From Lysobacter_C sp966210725 (GTDB taxonomy: Bacteria > Pseudomonadota > Gammaproteobacteria > Xanthomonadales > Xanthomonadaceae), in assembly GCA_966210725.1 (NCBI GenBank), contig CBIHLN010000001.1:16471-80470 (forward strand): DNA of 64,000 nt, written 5' to 3'. Under the pieces are notes generated by a model. That model was not told the DNA's origin. It searched no databases and was given only the letters and a program-made list of their open reading frames with translations. Made by a program: the position numbers and the translations under genes. Within the stretch, counting starts at the first letter, position 1, and every line of letters begins with the position of its first letter. Below are positions 46,467-54,730 of the stretch, one piece after another.

Positions 46467-47228
46467 ATGATCCTCATTTCCGCACCCGGCCGCAGCGGCA
46501 TGACCGCACCGTCCGGACCGTTGCGCCCGTTTCTCGACGCTGACGCGTCGCTCCATGTATCGGTTGAGCGGCCTTTTGAACCGCGCATCTACAAGCGTCG
46601 CGAGTTTGAAAATCGCGACATCTATGGTTACCAGTCGATCAAGGAAGGCCGCGTCGTCGAGGTCGACGGGCTTGCCCCCATCGCGGTGGCACTGGCGCTT
46701 GAGACCGATCCAAGCGTGCAGGCCTACACCGAGCGTCCGCGCATGCTCAAGACCGGCAACAACCAGGTCGAGCTCGACTTTTGGGTCCAGTACGCGACCG
46801 GCTTTGTGGAGTTCCTGCTGATAGTCGCCGACGGTGCCTGCGTGCAGGGCCACGGTGGAACGTTGCGCCCGCGCGAAGCCGAGCGACTTGAGGCGGCTGC
46901 TGGCGAGCAGAACGTGCGCCTTCGTTTCGTAACCGAGCAGGACGTACGCCAAGCGGGCGGCGAAGTCAGCCAAAACATGCGCCTGCTGGGGTTCGCCCAG
47001 GTCGCCCAGGGCCTGGGCAACCGCTTGGCGCTGCGCAGTCGGATCTTGGATCACCTGAGCCAGGTCGAGCGCGCGCGCATCGAACAGATTGAAGCAGCGC
47101 TCGCACCCTTCCACCCGTGCGACGTGCAGGCCGTCATTTGCGAGCTGATCTGCTTGGGGCTCGTGGATTTCGATCGCGCCGTGCGCCTTGGACGCAACAC
47201 GCTCGTGTCGCGGAGATCCCCGGCATGA
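46467..47228 (+). CDS. tnsA: TnsA-like protein with degenerate nuclease site
   Basis: A 253-residue protein. The N-terminal part has the layout of the TnsA endonuclease domain: YGYQSIKEGRVVEVDG, the LETDPSVQAYTERP stretch and the ELDFWVQ strand carrying Asp104. The positions of the catalytic Glu (family ES..ER, here VDGLAPI, residues 66-72) and of the E/QVK motif (here LIV, 118-120) are not conserved, and no Lys follows Asp104 for over 30 residues. TnsA normally cuts the 5' ends; this one looks inactive as a nuclease but may still bind TnsB/TnsC. It overlaps tnsB by 4 bp. Confidence 0.82.
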   Translation: MILISAPGRSGMTAPSGPLRPFLDADASLHVSVERPFEPRIYKRREFENRDIYGYQSIKEGRVVEVDGLAPIAVALALETDPSVQAYTERPRMLKTGNNQVELDFWVQYATGFVEFLLIVADGACVQGHGGTLRPREAERLEAAAGEQNVRLRFVTEQDVRQAGGEVSQNMRLLGFAQVAQGLGNRLALRSRILDHLSQVERARIEQIEAALAPFHPCDVQAVICELICLGLVDFDRAVRLGRNTLVSRRSPA

Positions 47229-49069
47229 CCGGCCTCACCGAAGAGGATGTCGCACGGCTTCTCGCGCTGCCTCGGCCGGACACCGCGGCGATGACCGACC
47301 TGGACGACGCGGTGCGCAAGGCCATCGACAACCGCGCCGTAGCGCTCGTCGCCCTGATCGAGGGCGAGCCGATCAAGCGCGTCGCCACGCTCTACGGGAT
47401 CCATCGCAAGACCTGCAAGCGCATGCTTGAGCTCGCTAACGAGCCGGCGCCTGGCGGCGGCGTGCACGGCTTTGCCGTGTGCCTGCCACAGGTACGCCTC
47501 GTTGACCCCAAACCGCGCCAGAAAGACGCACCCGTTCTCAAGCATGCCTATGGCATGACGCGCCTAGTAGAGTCGCTCCCCGACCTCAAGGCCGCGATGG
47601 TCAAGTTCAAGGGCGCCCTCCCCTCCCGCCGCCAGACCAGTCCCGCGTTCGATCGTCTCTGCGGCGAGGTGAACCGCATCCTCGACCGCGCCGGCCGCGG
47701 CGTGGACGACTACCCGCGAAACACCCGCGACGGCGGTCGACGCGCCTTGGCCACCTTCATCGATCGCTTGCGCTCCCGCACCGCCGAGCTCGCGATGAAA
47801 TTCGCCGTCGAGCCGACGCTGACGAAGTGGGCAGAGCTCTCCACGCCGGAACCGTTCGACGAGGTTCAGGTCGACGGTCACTACATCGACCTCAAGGAAC
47901 AGTGGTGCGCGATCCCGCTCTCGGACGGGACGCACCGCTTGACGCGGGTGTCCGGACTGATGCTGCTGGCCGAAATTGACGTGTCATCGCGGGCTTGCAT
48001 GGGCTGGACGGTGATCGTCGACGAGGCTTACTCGCAGTTCGACTTCCTGCGCACCATCAAGCGTGCCCTGATGCCCTGGCACCCGAAGGACATGACCGGG
48101 CGGCGGATGCAGTACTTACCCAATGCGTGGATGCCTAGCGCGATCGACGGCCCGCCACCGCGTGGCCTTCGCATCTCAGTGGACAATTACAGCAGCCATT
48201 TGGCCAAGCACGCCAAGCGGGCGCTTGCGCAGGTCCGTCTGGGGATCTACCGCTTCGGCCACGCCGGGATCCCCGAGACCCGGCCGCACATCGAGGCGTT
48301 CTTCAAATCGATCGAAGTGCAGGTCCTGCGCTACTTGGCCGGAGGCTTCGAGCCGGAAACCAAAGTGCGTGAGGAGCAGCGGGTGTCGGCGCAAAACAGC
48401 AAGACGCATCCCATCTTCCTGCACCTCTTGGAGGACATGCTCGACATCGTGTTCTCAACCTACAACGTCACCGCTCATGAGGGACTGCAGGGTCGAAGCC
48501 CACGCGAGGTGATCGAAGCGTACCTGGCCAACGGCGGCATGCCACTTCGCTCTAGCCGGACGCCGGAAGACGTGCGGGACCTCGGGCGCTTTCGAGTCCG
48601 CGTAACGATCCGCGGCGGGCATGGCGAGCTGCCCCACGTCAACTTTGGCTACGGGACGTACCGGAGCGAGAAGCTCAGCACGCGCCCGGATTTGGTCGGT
48701 GAGACGTTCAACGGCTACATCGCCGAAGACGCGCGTTTCCTGCAGTTGCTCGACGCGACCGGACAGCCGTACCTGGAGCTCAAGACGCTACCGCCATACG
48801 CGCTCACCCCGCATTCGCTTGATGAGCGGCGGCGAGCACATCGATGGCGCAAGACCCGTGGGCAGCGGTGGAATGGCATCGGGGACCTGATCGACGCGTT
48901 CCACGCCGAGGTCCGCGATGCCGCCCGGCACTTGCGCTGGGCGGCTGACGACGTTGCGTCGGGGCGCATTCCCAAGGCCAAGGCTCCTGACCCGGCCCGC
49001 AGTGGCGCAGCCCGCACGCTCGAGGGCTTCGCTCCGCGTGGCGGCACCGTCTCCCTGCGTCGCCGCTGA
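47225..49069 (+). CDS. tnsB: TnsB, DDE transposase (Mu/Rve family)
   Basis: A 614-residue transposase that joins the 3' ends of the element to target DNA. N-terminal HTH domains bind the end repeats. The rve-type catalytic core has D217 (VQVDGHY), D320 (ISVDNYSS) and E357 (RPHIEAFFKS) with the expected 36-residue gap between second Asp and Glu. A Mu-transposase C-terminal domain follows (GYGTYRSEKL) and a basic tail ends it. It starts in an ATGA overlap with tnsA. Confidence 0.94.
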   Translation: MTGLTEEDVARLLALPRPDTAAMTDLDDAVRKAIDNRAVALVALIEGEPIKRVATLYGIHRKTCKRMLELANEPAPGGGVHGFAVCLPQVRLVDPKPRQKDAPVLKHAYGMTRLVESLPDLKAAMVKFKGALPSRRQTSPAFDRLCGEVNRILDRAGRGVDDYPRNTRDGGRRALATFIDRLRSRTAELAMKFAVEPTLTKWAELSTPEPFDEVQVDGHYIDLKEQWCAIPLSDGTHRLTRVSGLMLLAEIDVSSRACMGWTVIVDEAYSQFDFLRTIKRALMPWHPKDMTGRRMQYLPNAWMPSAIDGPPPRGLRISVDNYSSHLAKHAKRALAQVRLGIYRFGHAGIPETRPHIEAFFKSIEVQVLRYLAGGFEPETKVREEQRVSAQNSKTHPIFLHLLEDMLDIVFSTYNVTAHEGLQGRSPREVIEAYLANGGMPLRSSRTPEDVRDLGRFRVRVTIRGGHGELPHVNFGYGTYRSEKLSTRPDLVGETFNGYIAEDARFLQLLDATGQPYLELKTLPPYALTPHSLDERRRAHRWRKTRGQRWNGIGDLIDAFHAEVRDAARHLRWAADDVASGRIPKAKAPDPARSGAARTLEGFAPRGGTVSLRRR

Positions 49070-49123
49070 TCGACCACTTCCCTGTTTCAACTGCGGCCCT
49101 TTGTCCGCACGGAGTCCTCTGCA

Positions 49124-50113
49124 ATGGCGACGTCTGAAATGTTTCCGATGCTTGGCTACAAGCGGCCCTTGATCTTGACCCGTCCCGGCGAGCGCCTCGC
49201 CGGAGCCACCCGAGCCAGCATCGAAATGGGCTGCGACGCCCTCTGGGTCGAGGGTCACGGTCGCGTGGGCAAGACCTACGGAGCGCGCCAGCTCATCCAG
49301 ACCCTTACTTGGCGACCATTCTCGATGTACATGTCGGAATTTACGTACAGCAAGCCGCAAAAGCCCACCGAGGGCTACTTCATGACATCCCTGCTCACGC
49401 AGATGGGGCAGTCGGTCGCCGCAAGTGCGAGCAGCAATATGTTGCTCGCCCGTGTGGTGAGCACGCTCAATGAGCAGCGCGTCAAGCGCGGCCTCGACAT
49501 GATCGGCCTGGTCTTCAACGAGGCCAACCGCTTCACCTCGGAGGAGTACGAGCACGCGATGTCGATTGGCAACGAGCTCGAAAAGACGACGCGCTTGTTC
49601 TACCTCTTCATCAACCAGAGCGACTCTGGACGGCTGGGCCGCGGCGACACCGACGCTCGCCCACCCCGCCACATCTTCGGTCGCTACTTCATTAACTCGC
49701 ACCACTACACGGGACTGCTCTGGGATGTCCCGCCGGCAGATCGGCCGCACCAGACGATGTCGGACGTGGCCCTGGCGTTCTTGGAGTACGACAAGGAGCT
49801 CACGTGGCCGGAAGGTTCCGGAATCACATTCACTCAGCACTGCGCGCCCAAGGCCTGGGCCAACGGATGGCGGCTGGGCGGCCAAATCGACATGATCCGC
49901 AAGGTCGTGAACGAGGTCCGCGCTGAAGCGGGGCTGCCGGAGGCCACCAGCTGGCCCATGCTGACCTTCGAGAAGTTCGTGTACACGGCGCTGGTGCGCA
50001 TCGCTATGGAGGACGAGGATTTCCTCGAGCTCAGCGAAGCACAGGTGCGCGAGGTGCTGTTTCGGGTCGGGTACTTGGAGATCGAGCCGGGCTACGAAGG
50101 GGTCCCGGCATGA
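49124..50113 (+). CDS. tnsC: TnsC, AAA+ transposition regulator ATPase
   Basis: A 329-residue AAA+ protein linking target selection to the transposase. Walker A is GHGRVGKT (44-51). The Walker B region reads IGLVFNEANRF (about 127-137), with Asn132 where Asp is usual and Glu133 kept. A NQSDSGRLG segment follows as sensor-like region. It begins 54 bp after tnsB and ends in an ATGA overlap with tniQ. Confidence 0.9.
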   Translation: MATSEMFPMLGYKRPLILTRPGERLAGATRASIEMGCDALWVEGHGRVGKTYGARQLIQTLTWRPFSMYMSEFTYSKPQKPTEGYFMTSLLTQMGQSVAASASSNMLLARVVSTLNEQRVKRGLDMIGLVFNEANRFTSEEYEHAMSIGNELEKTTRLFYLFINQSDSGRLGRGDTDARPPRHIFGRYFINSHHYTGLLWDVPPADRPHQTMSDVALAFLEYDKELTWPEGSGITFTQHCAPKAWANGWRLGGQIDMIRKVVNEVRAEAGLPEATSWPMLTFEKFVYTALVRIAMEDEDFLELSEAQVREVLFRVGYLEIEPGYEGVPA

Positions 50114-51630
50114 GCGTCGTGATCCCCGGTGCCTATATCGAGCTCCGCGGTACCCGCCCGCGTGGTGAACTCTCGCCCTGCGCCGAGGTGCTGACCTCCC
50201 CGTTCGCTGGTAACGATCAGTCCGATACTCCGGCCGCCTCGGCCTTCGGTACGCTCGCGAAGATCGTCCGACTTAATCATCTGGCACCCAGAGAACTCTT
50301 CAGCCTACTGGGCATTCGGGTCCGTCGGGCCGACGACCTCTCGGCCGTGATGACCTTCTCTGAGGCCCGGCAGATCGCAGTCGCCCGATCGCTTCGGCTG
50401 CCGGAAGTGCCCGCGCAGTGGAACGTGTCAACTTGGTTCCCTTTCAAGGCACCCTCCTCGCTGCTAGCGGCCGACTGGACCTTCCGGTACTGCCCGGAAT
50501 GCCTGCTCGTGGGTTACCACACCCTTTTGCACCAGCTGCCTTGGATCCACCGCTGTGCCTGGCATGACGTCGCACTAAGGGACGACTGCAAGCACTGCGG
50601 CCTGCCGGTCGCGGTAAAGGCGGACTGGGTGGCCGGTGCGAACTTGCAATGCGTTTGTAGCCAGAGCCCACTGGACACTGAGCTGATTCTGAGAGCGACC
50701 GCGCCCGACGGCGCCAAGCTTTTCACCGACAATTACTTGCATTGGGCCGCCGGGGAACGCGCGCGTTGTACGTTGGTCCTCCCGGAACTCGCGGGCAATC
50801 CAAGGCATGCACTGGAGACGCTGGTTGAGCTACCCGGGCACTGGCGCCGGCGCGTGCGCCCGGTTGCCCGAATTCGCTTAGGTGCGCCTTGTGTCCAGCC
50901 CCCCACTTTGCCAATGGTGCACGTTCGAACCTTGAAGGCTTCGGAGCGCGCCCCGCTCCCCGATCGCGATGGCCTGCTCGAACTTGAGCAAGTCCGGCGC
51001 GACCGGCCGGGATTCCTGACCACACCCAAGAGGCTCGCGCCGATGATGTCGGCTGTCGCGGCTAATCTCGCGCTACGCCTTCCGGCGAAATCGTTGACCG
51101 ATCAGGAAATGAGCCTGTTCCTGGCCGGGATGGGTGTCGAGGCTCCCGCATCGTTCGACCCGGCCAGTCGCCGGTTCTCGGCCAAGGTGTCAATGTTGCC
51201 GCCCGCCTACATAGGCGGCCGACAGTTCCTCAACCTGCTGTGCGTTCATCCCTGCACTTACCGATTGGCGGCCGGGCTGATGGACGCCGCACTGGTGGGG
51301 CGAAACCTCTTTGACTTCCATGCTCAAGCGAACCATGAAGAATTCGACCTGCTCATGCGCAGCTGCGGGCAGGTCTTGGCGCGGGGGTATGCAGAGGGGC
51401 TTCGGGCAACACTCGCGGCACACGTGCCGGAGCTCTCCATCCTGCCGCGCTTGAGCCCGCGGTTGCGGCAGCCCTGGGCTGTGGTGCGCCGGGAAAGCGG
51501 CCGGTTAACCACCGTCCGCATTGCTTGGGTGCCTTTGTCGTGCGCCGGCCGTGGCGAAGCGGCAGTGCTGGAGGCCGCGGATCAGGCAAATGAGCGCCGG
51601 GAGCGCTATGGGAGGCGCCGGCGGAAATGA
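50110..51630 (+). CDS. tniQ: TniQ/TnsD-family target selector
   Basis: A 506-residue protein with the TniQ zinc domain: CPEC (128-131), H147, C149, H152 and CKHC (160-163), inside an N-terminal TniQ fold, followed by a long C-terminal region (about 200-506) with a basic end. Long TniQ proteins (TnsD) recognise specific chromosomal sites, as Tn7 TnsD does in glmS. The insertion inside a LAB_N gene suggests that gene is this protein's attachment site. It is the last gene before the right end. Confidence 0.9.
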   Translation: MSVVIPGAYIELRGTRPRGELSPCAEVLTSPFAGNDQSDTPAASAFGTLAKIVRLNHLAPRELFSLLGIRVRRADDLSAVMTFSEARQIAVARSLRLPEVPAQWNVSTWFPFKAPSSLLAADWTFRYCPECLLVGYHTLLHQLPWIHRCAWHDVALRDDCKHCGLPVAVKADWVAGANLQCVCSQSPLDTELILRATAPDGAKLFTDNYLHWAAGERARCTLVLPELAGNPRHALETLVELPGHWRRRVRPVARIRLGAPCVQPPTLPMVHVRTLKASERAPLPDRDGLLELEQVRRDRPGFLTTPKRLAPMMSAVAANLALRLPAKSLTDQEMSLFLAGMGVEAPASFDPASRRFSAKVSMLPPAYIGGRQFLNLLCVHPCTYRLAAGLMDAALVGRNLFDFHAQANHEEFDLLMRSCGQVLARGYAEGLRATLAAHVPELSILPRLSPRLRQPWAVVRRESGRLTTVRIAWVPLSCAGRGEAAVLEAADQANERRERYGRRRRK

Positions 51631-51829
51631 GCCCCGTCGAGTCTGGTGCGCCGGGATTAGTGCACATCCGACCTCGCTGGGGCTTGAGAAGTGGCCCCAT
51701 CACTGTGCGTAGCCAGCAAAAGAGTGCCCCCGACACCGCGGCAACGAGCGCAGAAAAAGGTGTGCATAGGCATTCACAAGGGTAGATAAATCAATCAGTT
51801 ACTGTGGGCGCTCGAAAGTGCGCTACCCA
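51631..51829. other. Right end of the Tn7-like element with candidate TnsB-binding repeats
   Basis: No gene; 199 bp between the tniQ stop and the target duplication. Read inward on the minus strand there are repeats related to the left-end set: GCGCACTTTCGAG (next to the tip), TATGCACACCTTTTTC (51752-51767), GGGGCACTCTTTT (about 51718-51730), GGGGCCACTTCT (about 51687-51698) and GATGTGCACTAAT (about 51656-51668). Confidence 0.68.
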
Positions 51830-52042
51830 CCCTGCTGCCTGGCCGACGATGAACACCGGGTCCTGCCGATGGATCGCGTAGCTGAGCAGCACCGCACTTC
51901 CCGCGAGGCTGAAGTACCAGAAGGCCTTTGGCACTATGGATCGTCGGGCCCGTTCGGATGCGATCCACTGCAGGACGAAACGCGTTGAAAACAGCGCCTG
52001 ACCTGCAAACCCGATGATGATCCAGGCCCAGGTGTCGTTCAT
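51791..52042 (-). pseudogene. 5' fragment of the transposon-split LAB_N gene (codons 1-71)
   Basis: Starts MNDTWAWIIIGFAGQALFST and keeps the LAB_N pattern up to IVGQAAG, then runs into transposon sequence (WVAHFRAPTVTD) and stops at 51791. Only 51,830-52,042 is host sequence. The ATG at 52042 overlaps the GT2 stop as ATGA, so the gene was translationally coupled to the glycosyltransferase before disruption. Its other part is at 26161-26255; the joined product would be 100 residues. Confidence 0.93.
51830..51834. repeat. Right target site duplication CCCTG
   Basis: Matches 26251-26255; one copy plus the two gene fragments restores GQAAGLFIYL in frame. Confidence 0.93.
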
Positions 52043-52827
52043 TGCATGGCCTCCTCGTTGCGCGCCGCGATGGCCCAAGCCGGCCTGGCAACGCGTACTT
52101 CGCCGATCGGGCCGGGCCTGCGCCGTAGCCAGGCGACACCGGCCAGGTCGAACAGACCGACCCAAAGCCGCTGCAGGTTGGAGTACTTGGACGCCCCCGC
52201 CGTCCTGGGGCGATGCCCCACGGGGACACTGACCGTGCGCCACCCGTCCCGCTGGAACAGCGCCGGAAGAAACCGGTGCATGTGGCGAAAGCGCGGAAGC
52301 GCCAGGAACGCATCACGTTCGAACAACTTTGTGCCGCACCCGGTGTCGGGCGTGCTGTCATTCAGCAGCCGCCTGCGCACGGCGTTGGCAATCCGTGACC
52401 CAACGCGCTTGCTCCAGGTGTCTCGCCGCTCTTGCCGCCATCCCGCCACCAGCCTGCAATCCGGCGGCAAGCGCGCCCGTTCGGCCATGAGCCGTGGTAG
52501 GTCGGCGGGGTCGTTCTGGCCGTCACCGTCCAGGGTGGCAACCCACGCGGCGCGAGCGATGGACACGCCCGTCACGATCGCTGCGCTCTGCCCCTGGTTG
52601 CGGACGTGGGTCGCCACCGTCAGCTCGGGCATCTCACCTACGGCTGCCGCCAGTACCGCGGCGGTTCCGTCCCGGCTCGCGTCGTCGACCACGATGATTT
52701 CCATTGCGATCAGCGGTCGAAGCGTGCTGACAACCTCGTCCAGAAGGTGCCGGATGGAGTCCGCTTCGTCATAGACGGGAATCACGACGGACAGAGCGGG
52801 AACGGACGGGTTGGCAGCGTGTGGCAT
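52039..52827 (-). CDS. GT2 (dolichol-phosphate mannosyltransferase-like) glycosyltransferase
   Basis: A 262-residue cytoplasmic glycosyltransferase: SVVIPVYDEADSIRHLLDEV at the N-terminus, EIIVVDDASRDGTAAVL and the metal-binding LDGDGQNDP (DxD). There are no C-terminal membrane helices. The DPM1/ArnC-like type transfers sugar to polyprenyl phosphate. The overlapping LAB_N gene encodes a small membrane partner and the divergent GT-C enzyme probably uses the product. The ATG at 52827 is chosen; 52884 is an in-frame alternative. Confidence 0.87.
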   Translation of the reverse strand: MPHAANPSVPALSVVIPVYDEADSIRHLLDEVVSTLRPLIAMEIIVVDDASRDGTAAVLAAAVGEMPELTVATHVRNQGQSAAIVTGVSIARAAWVATLDGDGQNDPADLPRLMAERARLPPDCRLVAGWRQERRDTWSKRVGSRIANAVRRRLLNDSTPDTGCGTKLFERDAFLALPRFRHMHRFLPALFQRDGWRTVSVPVGHRPRTAGASKYSNLQRLWVGLFDLAGVAWLRRRPGPIGEVRVARPAWAIAARNEEAMQ

Positions 52828-52987
52828 GTCTGCAGGCTCATTGGCGGACGGCAGGAAATGCGGCGGCACCGGGCAGGTTTGCATCGCCGCTTGATGGGCA
52901 AGCAGCGGGGCAAGTGTGGAGGCGGATGCGCCCAACGCCTTGATATTTGTCAATGGTTCTCCCGGCGGGCCGCTCAACACTTGCCGC

Positions 52988-54730
52988 ATGAATGCGCCGC
53001 GCAGCGCCTACCGCAGCAATCACTTCGACCGCGTGGGCTTGATGCTCCTCATGGTCGCGGCTCTGGCTGCGGGAATCGGCATGCGCGACCCGGCGCCGCC
53101 GGACGAGCCGCGGTTTGTCCTGGCGGCCAAGGACATGGTGGAAAACGGCCACTGGCTCTTTCCGCACCGCGGCTCTGAGCTGTACTCCCACAAGCCGCCG
53201 GTGTTCATGTGGCTGCAGGCGTCGAGCTTCCTACTGACGCGGGACTGGCGGATTGCATTCCTGCTCCCTTCCCTCTTGGCGTCACTCGGCACGCTATGGC
53301 TGACGTGGGACCTTGCGCGTCGGCTATGGAACCCGCGCATCGCGATGTATGCCGTGGCCGCCCTGTTCGCCACGTTGCAGTTCGGCCTGCAGGCCAAGCG
53401 CGCCCAGATCGACATCGTGCTGTTGCTGTTTACGACGCTGGCGCTCTGGGCCTTCGCGCGTCATCTGCTGGTGCGGCGTGACCGTAGCCTGGCGGCGTTG
53501 GGCGGCCTGGCGGCAGGCATCGGCACGGTGACGAAGGGCGTGGGGTTCCTCCCCTTGCTGCTGTTCGTGCCTTGGCGTGCCCTCCCCGCCCGGCTGCGCG
53601 GCACCGGTCCCGTTGCAGGCATGTGGGTGGCGGCGGGGTTCATCGCCGGTGCGTCGATATGGCTGGCGCCGATGCTCTGGATGGCCCTGGGCTCGCAGGA
53701 CGCCGCAGTTCACGGCTACGTGGAAGACCTGCTGTTCCGCCAGACAGGCACGCGTTACACGAACCCCTGGCACCACCAGCAACCGCCCTGGTACTTCCTG
53801 CAGGTGATCGGCACCCTTTGGCTGCCAGGGGTGATCCTGGCGCCGTGGCTCCTGCCCGCATGGTGGCGGAGGTTGCGACGCCGCGAACCGCGACAGTGGC
53901 TTCTGCTGGGGTGGGGGCTGCTGGTGCTGCTGTTTTTCTCTCTGTCGCCGGGCAAGCGGGAGGTCTACATCCTGCCGGCTCTGCCGGCCTTCTGCCTGGC
54001 AGCGGCGCCCTTGCTGCGCGGCCTGATGCGCCAGCCAGGACCAAGAAAAGCGTTGGCTGGCTACATGATCCTGCTTGCGCTCGGGCTGGTGGTGATCGGC
54101 GCAGGTGGTCTGGTGGACGTGCAGGGACTGGCCAGCATCCTGGAGCAGGAACGGTCCCTCAGTGCGAGCGACCGGACGCGTCTGTTTGCATGGCTACTGG
54201 GCATGGGCGCGGGGGTGGGCGCGGCGGCCGCCGTGTTTGCGCGCCACAGGCCGGCGCTCGCGACGGTGTTGTCGACGGCGATCCTGCTGGCGGGGTACGG
54301 CGTGGGACTGACGCCCGCGCTGGATGCCAGCAGTTCGGGTCGCCGGCTGATGCAGGCCGTGGGCACGCACCTCGGTCCAGACGCCCAGCTGGGCTTCGTG
54401 GCGTGGACGGAGCAGCTGATGCTGCAGGCCGACCGTCCGGTGCGCGACTTCGGCTTCGAGCGTCCCGTGGACGCGCAGTGGAATGATGCCGGACGCTGGC
54501 TTGAAGGCGCTCCTTCGCATCGATGGCTGCTGGTACCGGCGTCCGCCCTGCGCCCGTGCCTGGATCGTGGCCGCACCGTCGCGATCGGCACGGCCAACCG
54601 ACGCGAGTGGCACCTGGTCCCTGGCACGGCCTGGAGCGGCCACTGCCCCGGTGCCGCCCCGCAGCGGCGTGCCCCACCCCACCCCGGTGAACGGGATCCA
54701 CTTCATGACGTGGAGGCACGCGCCCCATGA
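52988..54730 (+). CDS. ArnT-like GT-C (PMT family) membrane glycosyltransferase
   Basis: A 580-residue protein with about ten or more membrane helices. The first periplasmic loop has the DEPRF(V) acidic signature (RDPAPPDEPRFVLAAKDMVENG) and HKPPVFMWLQA typical of PMT/ArnT enzymes; FSLSPGKREVYILPALP is a further family stretch. It would transfer a sugar from a polyprenyl carrier to lipid A or another envelope acceptor. The ATG at 52988 is preferred over a GTG at 52916. It overlaps the epimerase gene by 4 bp. Confidence 0.88.
   Translation: MNAPRSAYRSNHFDRVGLMLLMVAALAAGIGMRDPAPPDEPRFVLAAKDMVENGHWLFPHRGSELYSHKPPVFMWLQASSFLLTRDWRIAFLLPSLLASLGTLWLTWDLARRLWNPRIAMYAVAALFATLQFGLQAKRAQIDIVLLLFTTLALWAFARHLLVRRDRSLAALGGLAAGIGTVTKGVGFLPLLLFVPWRALPARLRGTGPVAGMWVAAGFIAGASIWLAPMLWMALGSQDAAVHGYVEDLLFRQTGTRYTNPWHHQQPPWYFLQVIGTLWLPGVILAPWLLPAWWRRLRRREPRQWLLLGWGLLVLLFFSLSPGKREVYILPALPAFCLAAAPLLRGLMRQPGPRKALAGYMILLALGLVVIGAGGLVDVQGLASILEQERSLSASDRTRLFAWLLGMGAGVGAAAAVFARHRPALATVLSTAILLAGYGVGLTPALDASSSGRRLMQAVGTHLGPDAQLGFVAWTEQLMLQADRPVRDFGFERPVDAQWNDAGRWLEGAPSHRWLLVPASALRPCLDRGRTVAIGTANRREWHLVPGTAWSGHCPGAAPQRRAPPHPGERDPLHDVEARAP

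Larger units (their letters stand above)
26256..51829. mobile_element. Tn7-like transposon (25,574 bp) inserted in a LAB_N-domain gene
   Basis: Boundaries follow from the 5-bp duplication CCCTG at both sides and from the exact in-frame reconstruction of the interrupted gene. Both termini start TGGG (left TGGGCGCCGCAGTCTTCG, right on the other strand TGGGTAGCGCACTTTCG). Classical Tn7 ends are TGT/ACA, so these are atypical. The right part holds tnsA-tnsB-tnsC-tniQ; the rest is cargo: RTX protein with type I secretion genes, KfrA-like protein, small unknown genes, and an intact copy of the target gene next to the left end. No Cas genes, CRISPR array, tnsE or resolvase are seen. Confidence 0.93.

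Noticed and set aside
26256..51829. CRISPR-associated transposon
   Set aside because: No cas genes, no repeat-spacer array, and the TniQ is the long TnsD-like type. The element is a plain Tn7-like one.
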